Positions 55,540 to 63,903 of a stretch of DNA of 64,000 nt are shown one piece after another. The stretch spans positions 1 to 64,000 of the forward strand of contig JACRJX010000040.1 in the NCBI GenBank assembly GCA_016235595.1. Direction: 5' to 3'. The translations under genes were made by a program, and so were the position numbers. Position 1 is the first letter of the stretch; the number at the start of each line of letters is the position of its first letter. The DNA is from Verrucomicrobiota bacterium. Lineage in GTDB: Bacteria; Verrucomicrobiota; Verrucomicrobiia; CAIQCK01. The notes beneath the pieces were generated by a model. The model did not search any database. It was given only the letters and a program-made list of their open reading frames with translations, and was not told the DNA's origin.

Positions 55540-56808
55540 TCACGGCGTCTTGTTCTTCGGCGACTGCGCCGGGCCGCGCACATCCAGACAGACGACTTCA
55601 CCCACGGCATTACGGACATAAATGCGGCCGCCAGACAAGACCGGAGTGGTCCAACAGCGGCCTCCAAGGACCTGGGCTTCGGCCAGCGGCTTGAAAGCAT
55701 CCCCGGATGGCTCAGCGACCACCAGTTTCCCTTTCTCGCTCAACAGGAGGAGTTGGTCGCCCGCCAGGATCAACGAACCTTTCCGCAGTCCACCCATGCG
55801 CCATTTCTCCTCGCCGGTATCCCACGCCACGCACGACAACCACTCGGCGCTGAATCCAAACAGCAACCCCTTCCACAGCACGGAACTGTTCATCATGTTC
55901 CTGATGTTCTTGTTGCGCCACAGTTCGCGCGGTGGCGTCGCGGAAATATCAAACAACGCGCAGCCGACACCGTTGCCCGAAGATACGAACATTTTTCCTG
56001 CGGAGATGATCGGGTCCGCCGCGTTGAGGTCCCACTGCGTTTGCCACGGGACACTCCAGAGTTGGCGGCCAGAAAGCGCCTCGACGCCGAACACCGCGTG
56101 GCCGGAGAAGAACGCCAGCATCGGCCCCGCCGGAGTGGGGAATGGAACCGGCGACGAATAGCCCGGATGCCCGGCAGTGCTCTGCCAGATAATCGCCCCG
56201 GTGTTCTTGTTCAGCGCAATGCCAGCCTGGCCGATGCCCAGAAACAGACGATCCCCAATCACCAGGGGCGAGCCGGCATAGCGCCAATTGTTACTCCAAT
56301 CGCCTTCATGACGAGGCCAGAGTTCGAACTTCTTCTTCCAAACCACCTTGCCAGTTTCCGCGTCGAGGCAAAACAGGTCACCGCTCTTGCTGAAGGTGAA
56401 AACGCAGCGCCCGTCCACGGCCGGAGTAGCCCCGGGACCACCCTCGTAGGACAACGGTTGCGCGTCACACGGGTAGCGGTGCTGCCAGAGGACCTTTCCT
56501 GTCGCCGCCTCGAAACAGAATACCGTGTCGGTGTGGTTGCTGTTGCCCAGCGTATAAACCCGGCCGTGAGCGACGGCGAATGAGGAAAAACCCTCTCCCA
56601 CGGACGCCCGCCAAAGCACCTTGGGTCCGCCGCTCTCCCAGTGCCAGGTCCAACCCGTCTCGCGCGAGATGCCGTTGCGGCTTGGCCCGCGAAATTGAGG
56701 CCAATCTTCCACCCGCACAGGCTGCTCCTGGCCAAACGACGTGGCAGAGGCAGCGATTGCGATGAGCGCCAACGCGCCAGCGATAATGCGGTTGAAGTGT
56801 ACGCTCAT
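55540..56808 (-). CDS. Secreted PQQ-type beta-propeller protein
   Basis: The 422-residue product has a signal peptide (about 1-26). PQQ-like blades are plain: WPQFRGPSRNGISRETG, CFEAATGKVLWQHRYP, CLDAETGKVVWKKKFELWP, GVEALSGRQLWSVPWQTQW and AWDTGEEKWRMGGL. The family often serves as a scaffold or, with cofactor, a dehydrogenase; no catalytic Asp/Cys-Cys of alcohol dehydrogenases is evident. Its stop overlaps the GTG at 55543, which suggests coupling to the fucosidase-like gene. Upstream there is a weak promoter-like match (GTAAAC, 17 nt, CGATTG, 7 nt, ATG). Confidence 0.82.
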   Translation of the reverse strand: MSVHFNRIIAGALALIAIAASATSFGQEQPVRVEDWPQFRGPSRNGISRETGWTWHWESGGPKVLWRASVGEGFSSFAVAHGRVYTLGNSNHTDTVFCFEAATGKVLWQHRYPCDAQPLSYEGGPGATPAVDGRCVFTFSKSGDLFCLDAETGKVVWKKKFELWPRHEGDWSNNWRYAGSPLVIGDRLFLGIGQAGIALNKNTGAIIWQSTAGHPGYSSPVPFPTPAGPMLAFFSGHAVFGVEALSGRQLWSVPWQTQWDLNAADPIISAGKMFVSSGNGVGCALFDISATPPRELWRNKNIRNMMNSSVLWKGLLFGFSAEWLSCVAWDTGEEKWRMGGLRKGSLILAGDQLLLLSEKGKLVVAEPSGDAFKPLAEAQVLGGRCWTTPVLSGGRIYVRNAVGEVVCLDVRGPAQSPKNKTP

Positions 56809-56914
56809 GGTGACGCAATCGGCCAGCGGACGTCGTCCGTTTACTGATCGACCTGCTGCTTCGCGTCACCCGGCCGGATAGCGGCGGGGACCTTCATGAT
56901 GGGGTAATTCCAGC

Positions 56915-57622
56915 TCAAGGCTTGGCCGCAGCGGCGCCGCCGGCCTTGATGCTGAAATCGTCGTAATGGACGTCCACGAGATTCGTCGTCAGGCTCACCA
57001 GCGTTTTGTGGTCGTGCCCGACGCCTTCGGACTGGAACGATCCCACCACTTTTCCATCGATGCAAACTTCGACGCAGTCACCCTTGGTATGAACCACGAG
57101 CGTATGCCAGTCCTGCAACGTCACTTTCACGGGCAGGCTCTTGGACTTGGTTCGCAGCAACGCCTTGTCCGCGTCGCTCAGACCCGCGGGTGATTTTCTC
57201 CTGGTGTAGATTTCGTTGGAGAAATTGCCGGTCTTCGCGTCCGCGATGTTCACGGCCTTCGGGGTGACAGTGACGCTGCAAATGTGGCCGGCGTGTGAGC
57301 CTTTGTAGTCCTTGTCATCAAACCAGACGTTGAAGCTCTTCGCGTTCGCGCTGACAAAGCGGAACTTCACAGACACTTCGAGATCACGCTCGCCTGGAAA
57401 CCGAATGCTATCCACGGCGGCATGGTCGGACTTCTCCGGGGTGATGCCGATGAGCATGCCGTCCTTGACGACGCTGCCGCTCTTGTAGTGACCCCAGCGT
57501 GGACCGAAGCTGTTGCTGCTGAAGTCATCGGTAAAGATGGTGCGGTTGTAGTAACCGCCCGGATCGGCGGCAAGCGCAACGGTGGCGATGAGAGGTGCAA
57601 GAAAAGCGATGGTAATTTTCAT
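56915..57622 (-). CDS. Secreted concanavalin-like/DUF1080-type lectin-fold protein
   Basis: The 235-residue product has a signal peptide (about 1-18) followed by a single beta-jelly-roll of the LamG/DUF1080 type (IFTDDFSSNSFGPRWGHYKS, LEVSVKFRFVSANAKSFNVW, WHTLVVHTKGDCVEVCIDGK, VDVHYDDFSIKAGG). Such domains bind or cut sugars; no catalytic residue can be named. A TATACT box lies exactly 7 nt before the ATG, so its mRNA is also likely leaderless. Confidence 0.75.
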   Translation of the reverse strand: MKITIAFLAPLIATVALAADPGGYYNRTIFTDDFSSNSFGPRWGHYKSGSVVKDGMLIGITPEKSDHAAVDSIRFPGERDLEVSVKFRFVSANAKSFNVWFDDKDYKGSHAGHICSVTVTPKAVNIADAKTGNFSNEIYTRRKSPAGLSDADKALLRTKSKSLPVKVTLQDWHTLVVHTKGDCVEVCIDGKVVGSFQSEGVGHDHKTLVSLTTNLVDVHYDDFSIKAGGAAAAKP

Positions 57623-57658
57623 GCTGTGAAGTATAGGGCGATGAGTGGGCGTTGTTTA
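57623..57658 (-). promoter_or_regulatory. Leaderless promoter (lectin-fold gene)
   Basis: Minus strand: -35 TAAACA (57658-57653), 17-nt spacer, -10 TATACT (57635-57630), 7 nt, ATG57622. Upstream GCGGTTGTTTGATTTTTTCC recalls the box abutting the -35 in the other copies; the farther GCTAAC box is not seen. Confidence 0.55.
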
Positions 57659-57700
57659 GGAAAAAATCAAACAACCGCGCGTACGCTCTGAACGGATTGG

Positions 57701-60700
57701 CTACTCCGCATCGAACACCCGCACGAAGTCCACTTCGAAGCAATCGGGGAGGGAGGCCTTGAACAGTGCGGGCACGGGCTTGCCGATCCAGCCCTTCTGG
57801 TCCTTGGACTCCAGTCCGCCGCGCCCGAAGGAGCGGTGATAACCGTGACACTCTGTTGAGACCAGGATGAACTGTTCAACATCGGATACCGGACATTCCG
57901 GGGCCATCTGCTTGCCCACCATCTTGCCGTCGGCGTAGAAAATGTAACCATCGGGTGACCAATCCACGGCATAGTGATGCCAGCCGTCCTGCGTTTCCTT
58001 GTAGGGAAACCAGAAGTGGCCGAACCATTTGTTCTCCTTGCCGTAGCCTCCCCAGCCGTTTCCGCAGCCGATCGTGCCTTCGGTGTGCTGGCGGTAGTTC
58101 TCCATGATGTCGCACTCCACGCCACAGTACTTCGGGTTGGGATGCGCCCCGATCGACGGCGACTGGAGCCAGAAGGCTGCATGCCAGCCGTCATTCTTGG
58201 GAAGTTTGCATCGAATTTCGTAATAGCCGAATTTGTGCATGAACTTCGCCTTCTTCTTCACGCCAAAGGGCCAGAACGATTTCGAGCCGGGGTCGCGTGG
58301 GATGTCAAAGGTCAGCGACCCTGTCTGAAGATGTGCAGAACGGAAGTCGTCGCCCTTGCGGATAAGATTAATCTTCAGGTGACCTTCGCCGTCGAGTTCA
58401 ACACCCTCGTCCGTAAACGTGGGCGATGGATAGCCCCAGTAGTGGAGTCGGTAGTTCCATTTCGAGTCGTCCAGCTTCTTCCCATCAAACTCGTCGTTCC
58501 AAACCATTTTCCACTTCTTGGATGAGGGAAGAAGGCTGGGCGCATGTCCGGCCACGGGCTCCTGTTTCTCCATGGGCACGGCAGTGGGGGTAACAACCGG
58601 CCGACGTGTGTCAGATTCCTTCTGCCATACCAACAGGCGGATGCTTTGGGGCGGCAGTGGACTGAAGGGGTCGACATGATCGCGCTCCGGTTCCGCTGCG
58701 GAGGCGAGACGCGCTTTCGGCACGGTCATTGTGAATGTCGCGGGCCGGTCGGACGGATTCCAGACGAGCACGCCGAGTTGATTGCCCGCAGTGTAGCCTT
58801 TGGCAATGAGACGTTCTCCCTTGAACTGGAAACCACGGTCATCCACGAACCGTCCACGCCACAGCAACGTCGCGTAACGCCGCTGGAATTCGGTCAGTTG
58901 TTTGAGATACCGCGTCGCCTCGGCAGGCGGGGTTGCAGCGATTATATCGATGCGTGGAGTATTCAGGACATCCGCGTAATCCTCGCGCACTGGAACTACT
59001 CCCTCCTTCAGATAGCGAACGTCGGGGGCATAGCGGCTTTCGATCTCGAAACGCAGGCCGTAAAGGCATGCGTAGTTGGCCTCGATCCGGTTCAACATTG
59101 GGGTTGGGTGGCGCTGTGTCGTCAGCACTTCGGGGAAGGTGAATCTGAACATCTCCGGAAACATCGCGTCGTCAAACTTCCCGTCCATGAGTGCGCGCAT
59201 TTGCTTCTCGCTGTGCGTCAACACCCCAAAAACACAGCCATGGAACAACAGGGTCGAATCAAGCAGGCTGTCGTGCAAACCCTCCGTCATCACGATGAAC
59301 TCGGGATCGATGCGTTTCATTTCGTCGGCCACGAAACGCACCCACTTCGCGCGCTCGCCCGCGTAAACCATCGATGGGGACGGGTGTCCATGGTTGGTGG
59401 CCCAGCAGGGCATCGGTTTCGTCACCCCAAGTTGGTCAAACAAGATGCCGTCCGCGCCGAGGTCGTGCGCCTGGCGCGCCAATTCAAGCATGCGCTTGTG
59501 CCAACCCTCGGACGCTTGGCACGCCAGCGCACACTTGACGGCGGGGAAGCTCCTGAATTTCTGCCAATCCTCGCGCGCGGGCGTGCCGTCGTTTTTCAGC
59601 ACTGCCTGATCCTTGCCTTGTGTGCGGTAGTATTCCGTGGCGATGTCAATCAATTGGCCGTTGGCGTAAATTATGGAGCGCTTGCCGCGGCGACGGACTT
59701 CCTTCAGCGCACGGCGCAAGGCGTCGGCCCCGCCCATCTGGGCATCGGGGATGTAATCGGGATAGAGGTGGTCGTGCCCGCCATGCGCCCAACCGAACAA
59801 GCCCAGAATGTCCAGACCGCGCTTGTCGGCAATATCACAGAGTTGTACGAGCGATGGATAGTCCCACATCACCGATCCGTTTTGTTGCTTGAGGATGCAC
59901 AACAACCAGCCCGACGCATTCCGCACCCAATCAAGTTGTGGCCTAAGTTTCACCACTGAATCGAACCATGACCGGTAGAACTGCGCCGCTGTATGCCATG
60001 TGCCGGAGTAAGGCAACAGCACCGTTGGCGGCAACGTCCAGCGTCCGCGGTTCCCGCAGAACGGTTGATGGCGGATCATCAAGGTGGACTGTCCCGTCTT
60101 TGGATCGAACCTTGACGCGAATGTCTTCGCGCCGTGAGTCGCATCGTGGCAGCCCACATAGAGGCCGCCGCGCTCGCCCGTGAAGGCGCACCACTGCATC
60201 GTTCCCGTGCGGCTGGGGTAGGGGAACGTGCGTTCGCCGGGTTTGGCGGCAACCCCGAGTTTTTCGCCAAGACCGTTCGGCCAGATCAATGGATGCGTGT
60301 CGCGCGGGGCGGCGATGCCCGAGAGTGCAGGACAGGCCAGTTCGTGAACGACGACGCCGTCGCTGTCGTTGCGGAATTCGCCGCTGATTTCAAACGCATT
60401 TTGCTTGCGGCGAATGTCCAGCGTAAGCCCGACCTTCCAAGTATTCGTGCCGTCCGTGAGGTTCTCGTAGACCAGGCGGATGCCATCTGCAGTTGTCTCT
60501 TGGCGGGGCTTCTGGCCGATGGACGACAATGTGACCTGTCCCGATGAACTCTGAAGCAAGAGTGTCCACAACGGTTTATTGACCGCCTCGATTGCCGGAC
60601 ACTGCGGGCTGCGCGGCGAAAGGCTCAGACCACGCTCATTGACAGTCAGTGTTCCTTGAGGACCGTCCAAGCTCGCGCTTGCCGCGATGGCGACGCTGGC

Positions 60701-60775
60701 TAGCAGGGCGAGTGGCACGAATGAAAAGACGGGAAGAATTGGACGCCGTTCTTTCGTAGAGCATGTTGAGGTCAT
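57701..60775 (-). CDS. Secreted fusion of DUF6259-type glycosidase and GH16 endoglycanase
   Basis: The 1024-residue product has a signal peptide (about 1-31). Residues about 35-680 form a beta-sandwich plus TIM barrel of the DUF6259 type (RTGTMQWCAFTGERGGLYVG, GLFGWAHGGHDHLYPDYIP, LGADGILFDQLGVTKPM, FIVMTEGLHDSLLD, RYATLLWRGRFVDDRGFQF). After a linker (about 690-735) a GH16 domain runs to the end (KMVWNDEFDGKKLDDSKWNY, FGYYEIRCKLP, then E887-x-D889-x2-E892 in GVECDIMENY). GH16 cuts beta-glucans or beta-galactans such as laminarin, agar or carrageenan. The barrel may trim the products. ATG60775 is fixed by the -10 box 7 nt upstream. Confidence 0.88.
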   Translation of the reverse strand: MTSTCSTKERRPILPVFSFVPLALLASVAIAASASLDGPQGTLTVNERGLSLSPRSPQCPAIEAVNKPLWTLLLQSSSGQVTLSSIGQKPRQETTADGIRLVYENLTDGTNTWKVGLTLDIRRKQNAFEISGEFRNDSDGVVVHELACPALSGIAAPRDTHPLIWPNGLGEKLGVAAKPGERTFPYPSRTGTMQWCAFTGERGGLYVGCHDATHGAKTFASRFDPKTGQSTLMIRHQPFCGNRGRWTLPPTVLLPYSGTWHTAAQFYRSWFDSVVKLRPQLDWVRNASGWLLCILKQQNGSVMWDYPSLVQLCDIADKRGLDILGLFGWAHGGHDHLYPDYIPDAQMGGADALRRALKEVRRRGKRSIIYANGQLIDIATEYYRTQGKDQAVLKNDGTPAREDWQKFRSFPAVKCALACQASEGWHKRMLELARQAHDLGADGILFDQLGVTKPMPCWATNHGHPSPSMVYAGERAKWVRFVADEMKRIDPEFIVMTEGLHDSLLDSTLLFHGCVFGVLTHSEKQMRALMDGKFDDAMFPEMFRFTFPEVLTTQRHPTPMLNRIEANYACLYGLRFEIESRYAPDVRYLKEGVVPVREDYADVLNTPRIDIIAATPPAEATRYLKQLTEFQRRYATLLWRGRFVDDRGFQFKGERLIAKGYTAGNQLGVLVWNPSDRPATFTMTVPKARLASAAEPERDHVDPFSPLPPQSIRLLVWQKESDTRRPVVTPTAVPMEKQEPVAGHAPSLLPSSKKWKMVWNDEFDGKKLDDSKWNYRLHYWGYPSPTFTDEGVELDGEGHLKINLIRKGDDFRSAHLQTGSLTFDIPRDPGSKSFWPFGVKKKAKFMHKFGYYEIRCKLPKNDGWHAAFWLQSPSIGAHPNPKYCGVECDIMENYRQHTEGTIGCGNGWGGYGKENKWFGHFWFPYKETQDGWHHYAVDWSPDGYIFYADGKMVGKQMAPECPVSDVEQFILVSTECHGYHRSFGRGGLESKDQKGWIGKPVPALFKASLPDCFEVDFVRVFDAE

Positions 60776-60847
60776 GGGCCGCAGTATGTTGCAGGCCACG
60801 CTTTCGGGTAAAGGGACGAAAATCGCGTCTATGTGGACGCGGTTAGC
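60776..60847 (-). promoter_or_regulatory. Leaderless promoter with shared upstream box (DUF6259-GH16 gene)
   Basis: Minus strand: GCTAACCGCGTCCACAT starting at 60847, CGCGATTTTCGTCCC abutting -35 TTTACC (60812-60807), 18-nt spacer, -10 CATACT (60788-60783), 7 nt, ATG60775. Confidence 0.73.
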
Positions 60848-61071
60848 AGAGGAAAGCAGGGAGCAAGACTGGGGTTGAAGGTAGCCAAGGTCGACAGAGT
60901 TGACAAAGGTGGGGCAACGATTTCAGGACTGACCGGCAGTTCAATCCGCCTCAATGTATCTCCTTCCTGCGGCATCCTGGAGCGATTTAGAGGGTGTCTG
61001 GAGGTAGTTTATCAGGACACTTGTTATGATATCAAAGCCGTTATCGCCTTCCAGCCAGTCCATCCCACCGC

Positions 61072-62535
61072 TCAGGGCTTGGACGTGATGAAACGGAAGC
61101 CGGAGGTTTTTCCGTGCTGCACCACATGGGCGGCGGCGTTCTCGTCCGTCACCAGGGTCCCGGCAATCCGCAGATTCTCGAACGTGACGTTGGCAATGCT
61201 GCCCGGCTCGCTGCCGTTGCCGTCAAACACACTCGGATTCACCGGCTCCTCCGCCGCGGCAATATTCCGAAGCACCATCCCGTCCACGCTTCCCCGTCCG
61301 TCCCGATACTTGGCATGGTGCTTGTCTTCCATGGCCAGCATGGTGCGCACACCGAAGAGTTGAAACGACTTCTTCTCGTGGCGGACGTTCTGGATCACGA
61401 CATCCTTGTAGGCCGCGCGATTGTGAATGTCGATCAGCGCCACGACGTTGGAGTTGCTATACTCCCTTTTGTAGGACAGCTTCCCCCGATCATCGCCGAT
61501 GATATCCAGCCCGTCGCAGAGTTCGCCGTCCACGCTCTGCGTCTCATTCCATCCCATCTGAAGCACACTGCCGAAGTTCTGTTTCCAAACAACGTTGTCG
61601 ATCAACGTCGTTCCTGATTTATGAAAATGAAGGGCGTCGTCATCGACTTTGAGGAAGCAATTCTGTACCCGACTGTTCTTCCCGCCGCTGATGCCGTCGG
61701 TCTGTGGAATCCACGCCAGCAGTTTAACGTTCTCGGCCACCAACCGCCGATATGCCAGCAGGCCCACTCCGGGCCCGTCGGTGATCACGATACCTTCGAC
61801 ATGGAGGTCCGGCGCCTTGGTCGTCGCGCCGATCATGAACTGGCGGAAGCTACCCCGGTTCCCGGCAATCCCGATGCCTGAGAGAATCCCCCGGCCCCGC
61901 ACCGTCACGCCTTGGTTGCCGGTCGTCTCCGCCGCCTGCAACCGTCCTTTGACATACGCCCCACCCGCCAGATACACCGTCTGACCATTGGGTATCTTGA
62001 GCGGTTCCTGACCCAGATCCGTCACCCCGGGACCAAAATAGATCACTTTCGCGGTGGTCTTGGTGGGAATATCGGCCTCGATGGGATTGGCAAAGACAAA
62101 CAACGGCTCGCGGGGTTTTCCGTCCAGCTCCACATAGACATTTGCCGGCGCATTCAAGGTGAAGGAGACGGTCTGACAGCTGACCTCGGCGCGAATGCCC
62201 TTGGCGATCGGCCGGATGATGGCGGTCTTGACAGGTGAGCCGTCCGTCATTTTCACCTGGACCGTGACGGTCCCGCTGAACGAAAAGGAGGTCCAGTGAT
62301 TGGCATCGGTACCGAAGTCTTTGGAATTCCCGCCCTCCCGCACGCTCTTGTAAACGTAAGAAGGAAGACTCTTGCCCGCCTGGGTCACCGTCACCTCATA
62401 AAGATCGGAGCCGTACTGGCGGTCCGGCAACGCCGGATAAACCTGCACGCCACCGGCACCCGCCGTCGTCCACGCCATCAGGAGTACAGCCAACAGAAAC
62501 GGACAGGTCAAACAACGCTTGGAGTTCTTGTTCAT
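61072..62535 (-). CDS. Secreted right-handed beta-helix glycosidase-like protein (GH28/GH49-like)
   Basis: The 487-residue product has a signal peptide (CLTCPFLLAVLLMAWTTAGA, about 8-27), an N-terminal beta-sandwich, and a right-handed parallel beta-helix from about 170 (LKIPNGQTVYLAGGAYVKGR, VTVRGRGILSGIG, HVEGIVITDGPGVGLLAYRR, then Asp triad KVDDDALHFHKSG). Poly-Asp clusters in the helix with TDGISGGKNS recall GH28 and GH49 enzymes, acting on galacturonans or dextran-like glucans. The start at 62535 gives the signal peptide; upstream in-frame Met at 62586 is an alternative. No clear ribosome site. Confidence 0.75.
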   Translation of the reverse strand: MNKNSKRCLTCPFLLAVLLMAWTTAGAGGVQVYPALPDRQYGSDLYEVTVTQAGKSLPSYVYKSVREGGNSKDFGTDANHWTSFSFSGTVTVQVKMTDGSPVKTAIIRPIAKGIRAEVSCQTVSFTLNAPANVYVELDGKPREPLFVFANPIEADIPTKTTAKVIYFGPGVTDLGQEPLKIPNGQTVYLAGGAYVKGRLQAAETTGNQGVTVRGRGILSGIGIAGNRGSFRQFMIGATTKAPDLHVEGIVITDGPGVGLLAYRRLVAENVKLLAWIPQTDGISGGKNSRVQNCFLKVDDDALHFHKSGTTLIDNVVWKQNFGSVLQMGWNETQSVDGELCDGLDIIGDDRGKLSYKREYSNSNVVALIDIHNRAAYKDVVIQNVRHEKKSFQLFGVRTMLAMEDKHHAKYRDGRGSVDGMVLRNIAAAEEPVNPSVFDGNGSEPGSIANVTFENLRIAGTLVTDENAAAHVVQHGKTSGFRFITSKP

Positions 62536-62582
62536 GTAGATGCCGGGTGCAATAAGCTGAGATTTCCCATTGGACCTGTCGT

Positions 62583-62789
62583 TCATGGCGTCGGTTTGAG
62601 TTTTGCCGGTCGTTTCCGCGATTCTCCTCCCATCGCACGGGCCTGCCAACCATTTCGCAACGCCAGAACCGTGTTTTTCAGAGCTGGCCCCGTGTTCTCC
62701 GCCAATTTCTCGCCCCCAACTGCGGCTGGATCCGGGGGCGAAGACAATTCACCTGTGTTGACTGAGGTGTTCATTCGTTGTTCGTTCAT
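62583..62789 (-). CDS. Small ORF of unknown function (doubtful)
   Basis: The 68-codon frame reads MNEQRMNTSVNTGELSSPPD at its start and later LKNTVLALRNGWQARAMGGE. Its ATG overlaps the stop of the small ORF at 62786 (ATGA), as in coupled genes. No family is recognised. It could be a decayed mobile-gene fragment. Confidence 0.3.
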   Translation of the reverse strand: MNEQRMNTSVNTGELSSPPDPAAVGGEKLAENTGPALKNTVLALRNGWQARAMGGESRKRPAKLKPTP

Positions 62790-62956
62790 CCACTGGCCTC
62801 GGCGGGCAGTCTCAACCGACCGATTGCCTGAAGGATGGCCCGGAACAATTCTCGTGGGATGGCCACTTCCGCCATCTGGAAGACCACCTGCCGGGCATGA
62901 AGCTGACTGAGGCCGGAAGTCTCTGGGAACACTGTGAGAAGCACGTGCTTAGGCAT
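62786..62956 (-). CDS. Small ORF of unknown function (doubtful)
   Basis: The 56-codon frame reads LLTVFPETSGLSQLHARQVV then EVAIPRELFRAILQAIGRLR, an amphipathic, plausible protein end. It overlaps the next small ORF by 4 bp. It is too short to assign; the two may be the remnants of one former gene pair. Confidence 0.3.
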   Translation of the reverse strand: MPKHVLLTVFPETSGLSQLHARQVVFQMAEVAIPRELFRAILQAIGRLRLPAEASG

Positions 62957-62974
62957 CTGGCCGCATGACCCATC

Positions 62975-63838
62975 TTAGAACGTGAGCGCGCCCTTGATGT
63001 AGCCGTCGCCGGCTTGGGCGGCGACCTCCATCGCGGCCTGGGCATCGGCGAACTTGTGGCGATGGGTGACCAATGGCTTGAGATCGACCAGGCCGCGCCA
63101 CATGGCGCGCACGGCGCGAGTAGACTGGCCCTTGGAGCCGGCGTCGTCGCCAATTCCAATGACGTAGCGTCCGCCCCGGCAGCAGAGTTGGCGTCCGAGG
63201 TCGAGCAACGGCTGCGGACAGGTGACGGCGATGACCAGATCGAAAGGATCCTTCTTCAACGCTTCGAGCCTCGCGTCACCGTCCTTGCTGGAAGTGTTGA
63301 TGGTTTCGGTCGCGCCAAATTCGGTGGCAAGGGCCAGATTCTTCGGCTTCGAGTCGGCGACGACCAGTTCGTAAACCGGATAGCGCCCGACCAGTTGAGT
63401 TACCAGCAACCCCATGAAGCCGGAGCCAATGACTGCGACGCGATCCCCGGGTTCGACGTGCGCAAACTGCACGTCCGCAATGGCGCGAGCCACCGGATCC
63501 ATGAGCCAAAGCGTGGGATCTTCCGGTTCGCCGGGAATCTTGTGCGCGAGGCTGGCATCCATGTTCTGGATCTTCTGCCAGCGATTGCAAGTGACGTATT
63601 GGCCGGGCTGGATGTCTTTCACGTCGCTGCCGACGCGAATGACCTGGCCAACGCCCTCGCGGCCCGGCGCGAAGGGAAAAGCTTGCTTGTCCGTTTCGGT
63701 GAAATGCGAGATGTCGCCTGCGCTGATGCCGATGGCCTTGCAGAGAACCTGCACCTGCTGAGGTTGGGGGTCGTTGACCTCGACCTCCCGGATCTCAACC
63801 TTGCGCGGCCCAACAAAAAAGATGGCTTCAGTTTTCAT
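62975..63838 (-). CDS. Short-form MDR-superfamily alcohol/polyol dehydrogenase-like protein
   Basis: The 287-residue product has the MDR layout: GroES-like N-terminal half (KAIGISAGDISHF, FPFAPGREGVGQVIRVGSDV) and Rossmann half with VAVIGSGFMGLLVTQLVGRY. It is shorter than typical members (about 340-350): the structural-zinc loop and part of the catalytic-zinc region are missing, and the usual catalytic Cys after GxSxxD is replaced by GDISHF. It may be zinc-free or act on sugars or polyols. ATG63838 is a clear start. Confidence 0.82.
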   Translation of the reverse strand: MKTEAIFFVGPRKVEIREVEVNDPQPQQVQVLCKAIGISAGDISHFTETDKQAFPFAPGREGVGQVIRVGSDVKDIQPGQYVTCNRWQKIQNMDASLAHKIPGEPEDPTLWLMDPVARAIADVQFAHVEPGDRVAVIGSGFMGLLVTQLVGRYPVYELVVADSKPKNLALATEFGATETINTSSKDGDARLEALKKDPFDLVIAVTCPQPLLDLGRQLCCRGGRYVIGIGDDAGSKGQSTRAVRAMWRGLVDLKPLVTHRHKFADAQAAMEVAAQAGDGYIKGALTF

Positions 63839-63903
63839 ATGCGTCCATGTTCTTCGGCAGAGGCCGTGAGTCTAGTGATTGCCCCGCCGAAGGCAAAGCT
63901 TTT

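Noticed and set aside
54353..55621. 422-codon plus-strand open frame opposite the fucosidase-like gene
   Set aside because: Antisense shadow with no motif.
56809..56844. Sixth leaderless promoter before the PQQ gene (GTAAAC, 17 nt, CGATTG, 7 nt, ATG56808)
   Set aside because: Spacing fits but the -10 hexamer is poor and the upstream boxes are missing; left as a remark only.
58544..59959. 471-codon plus-strand open frame opposite the DUF6259-GH16 gene
   Set aside because: Antisense shadow; composition is that of reverse-read coding DNA.
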